Both the position numbers and the translations under genes were made by a program. Shown in pieces: positions 12,401 to 19,110 of a stretch of DNA of 64,000 nt; within the stretch, counting starts at the first letter, position 1; each line of letters opens with the position of its first letter. The notes beneath the pieces were generated by a model, which had not been told where the DNA came from, did not search any database, and saw only the letters and a list, made by a program, of their open reading frames with translations. The stretch comes from Aplectana chamaeleonis. Lineage: Eukaryota; Nematoda; Chromadorea; Rhabditida; Cosmocercidae. Location: NCBI GenBank assembly GCA_029168955.1, contig JAPDOI010000193.1:1178001-1242000 (forward strand), given 5' to 3'.

Positions 12401-15400
12401 TGGAAAAAAGTTCGGACAAAATGAAACTTCGTGGACTTGTTCCTTGATCAATGATCAATCTTTTTAGAAATAATTGTTGTAAACAGAAGTGGGTTTACCT
12501 AAACTACAAAATCCATTGAAGCAACCTAATACTTTAGCGCATGGCTCGAAGACTCAAGAAAAGTGTTTCGTTATCAATTCCAAAATTTGGAGTAGAACAG
12601 AACCACTCTTTTGAAAACGCATCTTACAAGATAACTACTTTTATTCAGCCTGGCCATTCTAGTTTAAATGTAGTTTTCTGGTGCGATTTGGACGTAGAAT
12701 CCGAGTATGCTCTCCGCAGCTTCTCTGAAAAATAGAGAAGCTTTTATGAAAAGAAGTTATAGTCGTTTTTCCAAGCCTCGCGACAAGGCAAGGGTACCCA
12801 TCAAGGAATTTTTAGGGTGGTTTGGAGAAAATTTTCGGATTCGGCTCAAAACTTGTATGTAGGGGTAATCTAGGGTGCTGAACACGAATCTAGAGATCGT
12901 TTTCCGAAATTCTGAGGTTTACTGTAGTTTACGGTAGTTGTCATGACATAGAGGGCCTAAACCTACCTTGATAATTTGAAAATTGACAAGTGAACATCAA
13001 ATTCGTATTCAGCACCCCGAATAACCCCTGTTCAGAAATTTTGGGTCAATTCTGAGACTTTCACCCAACTACCGTATACCCACCGTAATCTACCGTAATC
13101 TGTCGAAAATCGATAAACTGACCTCAGATTCGTTATGAGCACTTTAAATAACCTCCGAAAGCGAAGTTTGAGTCCTAAATTGTTGCTCGACCTTTGGAGC
13201 CCCATGAGGTAAGAAGCTCAAGGCCATTTTTGGGGGTCACAGGTCGAATTTTTTTTCGCTCAAAATCAGCCCCAGGGGGTAATTTGGGACGCTGAACACG
13301 AATATGGGGTCCGTTTCCTGTTTTTCAGCGGATTTCGTCAGGTTAGGGTGCATTGAATGGCATTTTACCTACCGCAATGGGTTGCCCCCTGGGGCTGATT
13401 TTGAGCGAAAAAAAATTCGACCTCTGAACCCCCAAAAATGGCCTTGAGCTTCTTACCTGATTTTGAGCGGCTGATTTTGAGCGAAAAAAAATTCGACCTC
13501 TGAACCCCCAAAAATGGCCTTGAGCTTCTTACCTCTTGGGGCTCCAAAGGTCGAGCAACAATTTAGCTTTCGCATTTAGCTCAAACTTCGCTTTCGGAGG
13601 TTATTTAAAGTGCTCATAACGAATCTGAGGTCAGTTTATTGATTTTCGACAGATTACGGTAGATTACGGTGGGTATACGGTAGTTGGGTGAAAGTCTCAG
13701 AATTGACCCAAAATTTCTGAACAGGGGTTATTCGGGGTGCTGAATACGAATTTGATGTTCACTTGTCAATTTTCAAATTATCAAGGTAGGTTTAGGCCCT
13801 CTATGTCATGACAACTACCGTAAACTACAGTAAACCTCAGAATTTCGGAAAACGATCTCTAGATTCGTGTTCAGCACCCTAGATTACCCCTACATACAAG
13901 TTTTGAGCCGAATCCGAAAATTTTCTCCAAACCACCCTGAAAATTCCTTGATGGGTACTATAGTTGTGCTCGAATATTCGCAATCGAATAAACATTCGAA
14001 TAAATTATTCGATTATTTATTCGATTATCGAGTAATCGAAAAATCCCGATTTTCGATTATTATTCGAAATCGAATATCGAAAAAAACAGATATTCGATCA
14101 GTATTCGAAATCGACTATCGAAAAAACCTCATATTCGATTATTATTCGAAAATCGACTATCGACACTGACAATTATTCGAACATATTCGATCTTCGAATA
14201 TATTCGAATAATCTAACACAGCCATTGCGAAAATCGTAATTTTCAAATCCTCGTTAATCGTAATTCGTAACTGATGAGTAATGAGCTCAAACACAGCCTC
14301 AAACCTCATTAAATATGGAAACGCCTCAACTTCCCAGTGATGATATGTGTTTCAAAATAAATCTGTTTTCGACGAGTACTTGAAAAAATGCCTTCATCCG
14401 AGCGAGTCTCTGGTCCGCAATCGCAGAAACCCGCTATGGCAGCACGCGACACGATGACAATACTGATGGGACCACGTAGTCCCGGCACGATCAACCTTCG
14501 TCCCAGCACGACTTCATCGCATTACGTGCTGCAACAGCGTTTGTCCACAATTGCGGACCGGAATTTTCTTCTGGTAAGGGCAATACTAGTCGAAAGTGTA
14601 AATCGTCTTCTATCCAACGCTTTTTTTTTGGTTTTTAGCAAAACTTTGCGGTTTTCAAAGTTGAAACTGAAATTTGATGGAGATCCAGGATACCGACTGG
14701 GCATTTTTTAGCAGCCAAAGCTAAAGCCGCGAAAATTGATAGGGCAATTGGACCCACGACATATGCGCAAGATCAAAATAAGCACGGGAATTCTCAATAG
14801 AGCGAGATTTGTATATTTTTCCCAACCTTCGACAAGGTGCTTCTATGGCTGTCGACGATGGCTAATTTGGATTTTGTTCTTTTTTATCGATTTTTGGAAA
14901 CGAAATAAAAACGAATAGGTGGCAAAATGAGTAATACTCAAAGGGGTGGAGTAAATATCAAATAGCAGCAAGTTCTGTGGCTCATACTCGTTAGGTCAGA
15001 CAATGTCGAAGTAACAAATTCACGAAAAGCGAAAAAAAGCTAGGAATCACGCCTAATCCAGAAATTCTGCGAACACTATCCCCAACTCAGACAGTAGCAC
15101 TGATGGAATCGCTGGCGCGTGGCGGGCCGAACAACTCCCATCTCGCTATACGACCGCTATCGTTCTAGGAGAAAGAGCGTCATTTCGAATGTATCGCGCC
15201 TCTTCACTGTGGACACCCAGCGAAGACGCGACGTAGCGTGATCGAGATCTAGCCTGATTATAACATCGCGTCGCGACGCGAATGAACTCTGAACGGGGTC
15301 TAACGAAACGCCGGCTCGTGACGCGCTGGCGTTGTATGAATAGAACCGCTGTGGGTGGCATTAGACAGCTGCTAGTGTGGAAACGATGCGTATCGATTTT

Positions 15401-18071
15401 GCGTGCCGCCACTCATGAACCCTGCCTCAGCGGAATATTGAAAATATTGAGCAGTTCAAAAGCTTTCGGTGTCATTCTTAAAAACTGCCTCTTCAAAGCA
15501 GAAGCGTCGCAGAACTCTGAATTCGGTTGGCCCGTAGTTAAATTAATTCATTTATTCGAAATTATTCGATTTTCGATATTCATTCATTCGAAATAGAGAA
15601 TCGAGTATATTCATTCATTCGTTCATTCGAAAATTTTGAAGTCGAATTTATTCATTCATTCGTTTATTCGAAAAATTTGAAGTCGAATTTATTCATTCAT
15701 TCGCTTATTCGAAAATTTTGAAGTCGAATATATTCATTCATTCATTCATTCGGTCCGTTTAGTCAAAAAGCACAACTATAATGGGTACCCTTGCCTTGTC
15801 GCGAGGCTTGGAAAAACGACTATAACTTCTTTTCATAAAAGCTTCTCTATTTTTCAGAGAAGCTGCGGAGAGCATACTCGGATTCTACGTCCAAATCGCA
15901 CCAGAAAACTACATTTAAACTAGAATGGCCAGGCTGAATAAAAGTAGTTATCTTGTAAGATGCGTTTTCTAAAGAGTGGTTCTGTTCTACTCCGAATTTT
16001 GGAATTGATAACGAAACACTTTTCTTGAGTCTTCGAGCCATGCGCTAAAGTATTAGGTTGCTTCAATGGATTTTGTAGTTCAGGTAAACCCACTTCTGTT
16101 TACAACAATTATTTCTAAAAAGATTGATCATTGATCAAGGAACAAGTCCACGAAGTTTCATTTTGTCCGAACTTTTTTCCAGTGTCATATATCAAAATAA
16201 GTCCCCTAAAGTGTTTCTCCGAATTAAGGACGGTTTTTCTGTAACATATATGGGGGAGAAGGGTAAGGGTATTCTTGATATTCTAGCAATTGTCGAAACC
16301 TCGGAATTTCTATAGTTTCTAACATTGGTGTGAACCGTTCTCCGTTTATATCACGTTACCTCTGCGATATAAGAAAAGAGGTATAAAAAAAGAGACATTG
16401 TTAAAACTCAAAACAAGTAAGCTGAACACATAGAAATGTCATTACTACCAGCCATTATGCACCCACAGTATTCGAACCTTCTTTAAATTGCTTCGTAATC
16501 CAACGCCTAACCGACTGAGCCACGGTGTGCTGCTAGCTCACCCCGACTATCACATTGCAGTGATCGGTGGTTTGAGTGCAACGAGCATTGTTCAGGGGAT
16601 CAATGAATAAGTCATAACTCGAGAACCTAGCTAGATTTCATCTTCAAACTTTTAGGAGAACCTTTTCAGATGATTTCAAGGCCATTGTATAGCTCACATT
16701 TGTGCTACGTCCTCCCAATCCAACGTTCTGGTTTCTTTCCTTTCTTGATCGTTTTTGATCTACCCGTGAGGACTGAGTGAAATTTTAAAATCTCAAATTG
16801 TTTCTTTTTAACTCCTCTCGAACCCTCAAAAGACCGTTTTTCAAAACTCCATTTTATGTTCGAAGGTGTCCCTTATGAGACTCGAACAGGATATATGCGC
16901 CCACCTCTGTCATCCAAGGCATTGGACACTTTCTATTCCAGGTGACATCCTTGCTGCATGTGGCGCAATACTTCTGAGCGGGTCCCAGATTACTCTCGAC
17001 GTCGGCCCTTTGTAGTAGAATCTTTAGGAGAGCTGCGACCAGCCAGCACCTCTCCCATGACAAAAACCCTTCGCGGAGGGGTTGACGTCGGTTTGTTTGG
17101 AAGTGGTCTTCTTTCCTCCACACTGCCACGGCACGAACGTACGACATCTCGGCAGCAAAAATAATCTTGGTCACCAGGGGTGTGGTAAAGTTTCGGTCAC
17201 CGGACGCAACGACCTGCTCAACCCTGCGTTCGTCACGCGCCGTTCAATTAGTTACTTTTAGAATCGCGTGTACCTCCTCCCGTGGCGTGTACCTTCTCTT
17301 GTTTACTGATTAGTTCTAGTGAATTATGTTTAAACTATTCAAAGTGTGCGTGCGTGCCACACATAGCGAGCGTGTGTCACAGAGTGCAGCTAGCTGTTCT
17401 GAAATAATCGGTTTTAGGTGTGCGGCGCTCTTGTTGCGGTGACTGTGACAACTCTGCGCAAGGCCCTTACTATTATTCTATCATTCATTTTGTTTTCAAA
17501 ACCATTTACGATAGACTACGTTTGGGCAGGACTGGTTATTCTCCTGGCCATTTATCTCAACCTGTATAGGTACGGTTTTCCATTTTAATCATCGGAATAA
17601 ACCAAACGTGCGTTGCGCTCGTCGTCCTTGGTTCGGCCGCAGAAGGTCCTCGTACGGCGACCTTTCGAAAATAAGAAAGGATATTGGATCTGGATCAGCT
17701 CCTGAGTGGGCTCCATAGGCAAAGGTCTGCCAAATCTAGCACATCGATCGAATACGGTAGCAAACCGTAACCTACCGACAGCCTCTGAAAACAAAGCGGA
17801 CCTCATATTCATGCCCAATGTTCTTAATAATCTTTCTGTACAACGTTGGAGCAGAAAAAAGTCCTAGTCTAGTGGAAGATAGCCACATTTGTATTTATGC
17901 ATTGAGATATCGCTATTTTTGCGAAAAGGAGCCTGTGGAAAACGTGAGATACGTAATCATTTCAGCAAGAACAAGAAAAAGTGGGATGCCGAAATCAGGA
18001 GCCTCATTACAAGACTTGTTCCCTCTTCCAAAGCAACTGTGTTCGCAAAACACGATCTGTTTATGGTTTAA
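3357..18071 (+). CDS. SLC35B3 (pst-2): PAPS / nucleotide-sugar transporter, SLC35B3 type, C-terminal six exons
   Basis: This family moves 3'-phosphoadenosine 5'-phosphosulfate into the Golgi lumen for sulfation; it is a multi-pass membrane protein of the drug/metabolite transporter superfamily. Exons are 3357-3465, 5465-5619, 5673-5765, 5820-5903, 17418-17569 and 17966-18071 (stop TAA 18069-18071). Every junction keeps phase, and the six exons sum to 699 nt, or 232 residues plus stop. Residue blocks in order match the family: VIFKCCKLVPVLIGGV, IIQGKRYG, FTLADS, SPNFDSRG, ADAVIGNIQEK, NEMVLYCYSIGSGY, NPWKTYGYT, ALVAVTVTTLRKALT, SKPFTIDYVWAGL, LAIYLNLYSKN. Upstream exons, expected to end in a YPTQ-like motif, are not recognisable in 1-3356 and are probably outside the window. 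Introns are 1,999, 53, 54, 11,514 and 396 nt. The 11.5-kb intron holds LINE A1 with its nested foldback element. A retained last intron would end the protein early at 17586-17588. It could be the SLC35B2 paralogue, but the sequence fits B3 better. Confidence 0.9.
3466..5464 (+). other. Transporter intron with a TIR element and other repeats
   Basis: This is a 1,999-nt intron bounded by GTGAGC and CTGTTTCAG. It holds the K-family inverted-repeat element (4450-4981) and a short GCGAGCGAGCG/CTCGCTCGCTCG-type inverted relation between about 4010-4035 and 5285-5305. Short ORFs inside have no family resemblance. Confidence 0.7.
4450..4981. mobile_element. K-family inverted-repeat element (MITE-like)
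   Basis: The ends are inverted: GTGCAAAACTAGTTGGGGGGG at the left and CAACCCCCAAAATAGTTTAGCAC at the right. Inside, a second pair of long arms (about 4505-4650 and 4750-4870) flanks a short centre, including ACCTTAAACATTTCTTTACAAAACGTGG and its inverse. It has no transposase. A related element with the same ends lies at 53208-53427. It sits in the transporter intron. Confidence 0.75.
5465..5903 (+). CDS. SLC35B3 (pst-2): Transporter exons with two 53-54 nt introns
   Basis: Three exons: 5465-5619 (FTLADS...NEM), 5673-5765 (VLYCYSIGSGY...FYLN) and 5820-5903 (NPWKTYGYT...LTLIK). The intron 5620-5672 starts GTCAGC, a weak donor, and ends TGTTTAG. The intron 5766-5819 starts GTAAAT and ends TTTTTTTCAG. 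Reading through the first intron gives a spurious 125-codon ORF, which is why simple ORF finding misses the true frame after 5619. Codon phase is 0 at both introns. The exon ending at 5903 has a good GTATGT donor. Confidence 0.88.
5904..7531 (+). other. Left part of the 11.5-kb transporter intron
   Basis: Between the GTATGT donor and LINE A1 there is a MITE (6355-6560), a C-rich repeat fragment (6150-6240, inverse of about 3075-3100) and AT-rich sequence without recognisable coding content. Confidence 0.6.
6355..6560. mobile_element. MITE with about 55-bp inverted ends beginning TATAGTGGAGTC
   Basis: The left end TATAGTGGAGTCCACCAAGA with AGTGTCTCATTT is repeated inverted at the right end (AAATGAGACACTCTTGGTTG then ACTCCACTATA). 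The arms continue through the TTATCAATAA/TTATTGATAA pair. The outermost TA on each side is compatible with a TA target-site duplication, as for Tc1/mariner-derived MITEs. It has no ORF of note. Confidence 0.75.
7618..9130 (-). pseudogene. A1 reverse transcriptase and C-terminal region, decayed
   Basis: Fragments in several minus frames show LLEIVSYVLHGFNATKPQRT, KKAFDTVNLGIL, GVPQGGVISPALFSLYL, then VAYANDITILCRD (catalytic Asp pair lost), AKSSVPVFSTDPKE, ALKYAAPVWQHI and CPDCGNPGHTTAHLFDCP. The last is the zinc-knuckle-like motif that ends family A proteins. These match A2 and A4 in order. Multiple frameshifts make it non-functional. Confidence 0.85.
9055..11118 (-). repeat. Partial tandem duplication inside A1 (about 1.05-kb unit, two copies)
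   Basis: Unit 1 (9055-10117) and unit 2 (10118-11118) each run from the RT N-terminal segment (sense AAKKLVVKEL-like) to the endonuclease segment near AACGTTAAGGATGA. Both contain the residue blocks GRVKTFFPNVT or its remnant, WKV/RxKKISG, TNYSxIEFENGVFKSGK and EAVTPAQIEKV. The copies differ by many point changes, and unit 2 has lost about 60 bp near 10740, so the duplication is old. The junction is at AGGATGA/AGCTCC near 10111-10123. Confidence 0.75.
11104..11705 (-). pseudogene. A1 endonuclease domain, N-terminal part
   Basis: The minus frame shows RPLSIVHINLNGLRAKL, ARTHHPDVIMAQETKLSPSA (the QETK motif holds the catalytic Glu), GGGVSTFVLS and TTSCPQSYDP, all matching the apurinic-type endonuclease of A3 and A4. 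The frame breaks around 11230. It ends at the foldback insertion (11706) and continues at 16876 on the other side. Confidence 0.85.
11706..12805. repeat. Left terminal inverted repeat of the foldback element (about 1.1 kb)
   Basis: It matches 15779-16875 inverted over its whole length with few differences. Both arms carry the same 64-codon ORF (12541-12735 plus; 15847-16041 minus; differing by Phe/Leu in NHS(F/L)ENAS) of unknown meaning, and the same tRNA-like segment. Confidence 0.9.
12051..12124 (+). other. tRNA-like segment in left TIR (pol III box remnant)
   Basis: It contains an A-box-like TGGCTCAGTCGG and a B-box-like GGTTCGAATAC, with partly complementary ends (GCAC...GTGC). The anticodon arm (TTGGATTACGAAGCAAT, nominal loop TTACGAA) does not pair, so this is a tRNA-derived relic rather than a working tRNA. 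The inverted copy is at 16459-16530. Confidence 0.55.
12806..13963. repeat. Inner palindrome of family R inside the foldback element
   Basis: The left arm (12806-13279) and right arm (about 13381-13963) are inverted copies. Both contain the GGGTGCTGAACACGAATCT signature, the ACGGTAGATTACGGTGGGTA block and CTGAACAGGGGTTATTCGGG. A 75-bp stretch around 13383-13530 is itself duplicated. It lies directly against the left TIR. Confidence 0.85.
13965..14220. repeat. TTCGAATA-type simple repeat array (left)
   Basis: About 250 bp is made almost only of ATTCGAAT / TCGATTATT units; it starts after CTATAGTTGTGCTCGAATA. The same kind of array stands inverted at 15540-15775 (ending AAAAAGCACAACTATA), and another is at 62640-62830. 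Every unit is self-complementary. Confidence 0.85.
14388..14572 (+). CDS. Candidate first coding exon inside foldback cargo, unknown product
   Basis: AAAAATG starts an open frame MPSSERVSGPQSQKPAMAAR continuing to ...RLSTIADRNFLL. It runs to 14572 and meets a good donor (CTTCTG|GTAAGG). A pyrimidine-rich acceptor (TTTTTTTTGGTTTTTAG) lies about 65 nt downstream, the size of a small nematode intron; the following sequence (QNFAVFKVETEI then stop) is short. I do not recognise the protein: Ser/Pro/Thr-rich, no domain. It may be a captured host gene fragment or chance. Simple read-through gives a 107-codon ORF. Confidence 0.35.
14573..15539. other. Cargo region of the foldback element
   Basis: Non-repetitive sequence with a candidate short exon near its start. 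About 60 bp near 15245-15300 (GCGTCGCGACGCGAATGAACT region) recurs inverted at about 62590-62640, next to the 62.6-kb TTCGAATA array. This suggests a second, diverged member of the same element family. The 88-codon minus ORF at 15146-15412 is Arg/Ser-rich and unconvincing. Confidence 0.5.
15540..15775. repeat. TTCGAATA-type simple repeat array (right)
   Basis: ATTCATTCATTCG / TTCGAAAATTTTGAAGTCGAAT units are repeated about four times at roughly 60-bp spacing. It mirrors the array at 13965-14220 in inverted orientation. Confidence 0.8.
15779..16875. repeat. Right terminal inverted repeat of the foldback element
   Basis: Inverted copy of 11706-12805. It carries the inverted tRNA-like segment (16459-16530) and the 64-codon ORF on the minus strand (15847-16041). 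Confidence 0.9.
16876..17153 (-). pseudogene. A1 5' region: 2A-like motif and start of zinc finger
   Basis: The minus frame starts MSYVRAVAVWRKEDH and is open through LLKILLQRADVESNLGP (motif at 16980-17003) to CATCSKDVTWNRK. The sequence Leu-rich stretch, then DVExNxGP, matches the 2A ribosome-skipping consensus D(V/I)ExNPGP, except that this copy has NLGP and should therefore be inactive. CxxC begins the PHD-type finger seen intact in A3 and A4. The ORF enters the foldback element after ILFES. Confidence 0.75.
17157..17417 (+). other. End of the 11.5-kb transporter intron
   Basis: No gene content. It ends in CGGTTTTAG, the acceptor for the exon at 17418. Confidence 0.6.
17418..18071 (+). 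CDS. SLC35B3 (pst-2): Last two transporter exons and stop
   Basis: Exon 17418-17569 encodes VAVTVTTLRKALT, SKPFTIDYVWAGL and LAIYLNLY, the most conserved C-terminal part, with two hydrophobic segments. It ends with AG before GTACGG. Exon 17966-18071 follows TCATTTCAG and completes a Ser codon to give YSKNKKKWD..., as in the SLC35B3 tail. It stops at TAA 18069-18071. The tail is soluble and Lys-rich at its start, so probably cytosolic. Confidence 0.88.
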
Positions 18072-18261
18072 CGTTGTATGCTATTTATTTATTTGCTAGT
18101 AACTTTGAGTATTGACATTCAGAAAGTATTTATCATGGCGGGTGCGGGTTGTCCAGAACTTCTTTCACAGACTGTGATAATTACCCAGACGCGTATTTAA
18201 CACATCATTTCGATAAGACCAATATACATTGCTTTATTGTGATTTGATAAATTGTTACGGT

Positions 18262-18267
18262 AATAAA
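18262..18267 (+). promoter_or_regulatory. Probable poly(A) signal of the transporter gene
   Basis: AATAAA lies 191 nt after the stop codon in AT-rich sequence. Another AATAAA at 17596-17601, just after the in-intron stop, could serve a shorter transcript. Confidence 0.5.
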
Positions 18268-18289
18268 GTATCTATTCGTAATCGTCAAA

Positions 18290-18514
18290 ATGATTTACAA
18301 TAGATGGGAGTTCGTATATTTGCCCGCTAACGTAAGTGAGGCGGCGACAATTCCGCCAAAGAATAAGAAGGCGAATATTCGCCAACAACGAGAAAGAATA
18401 ACGGACAATGAACAATCGAACGGAAGTGTGATGCCTGTAGAATATGAAAACAGGGCAACAATTAATATGGGCAAAACTACAGAAGAGCATTTTCATTTCG
18501 TCGAACCTGCTTAA
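18290..18514 (+). CDS. Small ORF, 74 aa, unknown
   Basis: ATG in an AAAATG context opens a hydrophilic frame (MIYNRWEFVYLPANVSEAAT then Lys/Arg/Asn-rich, ending FHFVEPA). It lies between two convergent genes, with no family match known to me. An equally long ORF on the opposite strand weakens the case. It may be chance. Confidence 0.25.
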   Translation: MIYNRWEFVYLPANVSEAATIPPKNKKANIRQQRERITDNEQSNGSVMPVEYENRATINMGKTTEEHFHFVEPA

Positions 18515-18667
18515 GCCCCTTTCAGTTTGCCGGCCGACGTCGGACGACTCGTTATCAAATTTGATAAGGTAAGATAGATAAGATGGGTAGGGTAGGGTAG
18601 ATGGATATTACACATTCGATAACGAGTCGTCCGACGTCGGTCGGGCAAGTGTGAATGAGGCTTTAGA
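18510..18667. mobile_element. Short hairpin MITE
   Basis: The arms CCGACGTCGGACGACTCGTT (from 18534) and AACGAGTCGTCCGACGTCGG (from about 18621) are inverted. The similarity extends outward to AAGCCCCTTTCAGTTTG and its degenerate inverse. The loop holds (GGGTA)n-like repeats. It lies between the stop codons of the two convergent host genes. Confidence 0.75.
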
Positions 18668-18983
18668 GGGTGCATACACCATTGAAGAAAGAGGTAGGAG
18701 GGATCTCGGAATAGCCACTAATGCACACTAAAAAATTAATTGACCAGAAGGTGCTTTGACTATATCAGCGCTTCGACACGAATTCTATCCGACATGCGAT
18801 TTCTTATACGTTAGGAGTACCAGCAATAGAACCATTTTGGAACAAGAGAGAAAATGTACATTCAACCACAGCTTCTTCAAAATAAATATGATAAGCTACG
18901 TCCCGGAAATTCCGCGGATATGACTACGGTCAGCATCTAGGGAGTAGTCAAGACGCTAGATGCTCCTATACAGGTTTTCAAAA
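18668..18983. other. Intergenic: 3' flank of calcipressin
   Basis: No gene or repeat recognised. It should contain the calcipressin 3' UTR; I see no clear AATAAA on the minus strand. Confidence 0.4.
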
Positions 18984-19110
18984 TTAACAAGCCGGAGATG
19001 ATGGCCGCGGTGTACGGGGCATTTCAATAGCAGAAGGAGCATCTAAGGGAGTCTCGCACGGATGCACAATAATCGCTGGCGTACCATCCTCGCCAGTATG
19101 CACCTCATAC
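18984..19110 (-). CDS. rcn-1 (RCAN): Calcipressin last exon
   Basis: Acceptor TTGATTTCAG; the first base completes the Lys codon of LEDK. It encodes YEVHTGEDGTPAIIVHPCE and a Pro/Ser/Thr-rich tail ending SSPAC. An alternative acceptor 15 nt upstream exists but would need a spurious extra exon (see rejected items). Confidence 0.88.

Larger units (their letters stand above)
11706..16875. mobile_element. 5.17-kb composite foldback element inserted in LINE A1
   Basis: Its ends are inverted: (C)AAGGGACACCTTCGAACAT at 11706, and the reverse complement beginning (T)AAGGGAC at 16875. It is flanked by TGA on both sides (11703-11705, 16876-16878); the undisturbed LINE has TGA once, as comparison with A4 shows, so this is a 3-bp target-site duplication. 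Order: left TIR (11706-12805), family R palindrome (12806-13963), TTCGAATA array (13965-14220), non-repetitive cargo (14230-15540), inverted array (15540-15775), right TIR (15779-16875). No transposase is recognisable. A 3-bp duplication suits PIF/Harbinger-like or other DDE elements, but the class is unknown. Confidence 0.85.
7542..17156 (-). mobile_element. LINE family A, copy A1 (antisense in intron, interrupted)
   Basis: The 5' end (GCTGCCGAGATGTCGTACG in sense) is at 17156; the 3' tail (sense TGCAAAGGTGAAAAGAAGA) is at 7542. It is flanked by similar sequences AAAATCTTGG (7532-7541) and AAAAATAATCTTGG (17157-17170), a decayed target-site duplication. The element is split by the composite foldback at 11706-16875, and its central part is tandemly duplicated (9055-10117 and 10118-11118). 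The RT catalytic box reads YANDI instead of YADDI. Frameshifts and stops are frequent, so it is dead. Removing the foldback restores continuity of the endonuclease N-terminal region. Confidence 0.9.

Noticed and set aside
12541..12735. 64-codon ORF present in both arms of the foldback (MARRLKKSVSLSIPKFG) as a gene
   Set aside because: Its conservation is explained by the inverted repeat. No domain, no independent copy, no splice context.
17585..17818. 77-codon minus ORF ending TKDDERNARLVYSDD
   Set aside because: It lies wholly inside the last intron of the transporter and no family match is known. Probably chance.
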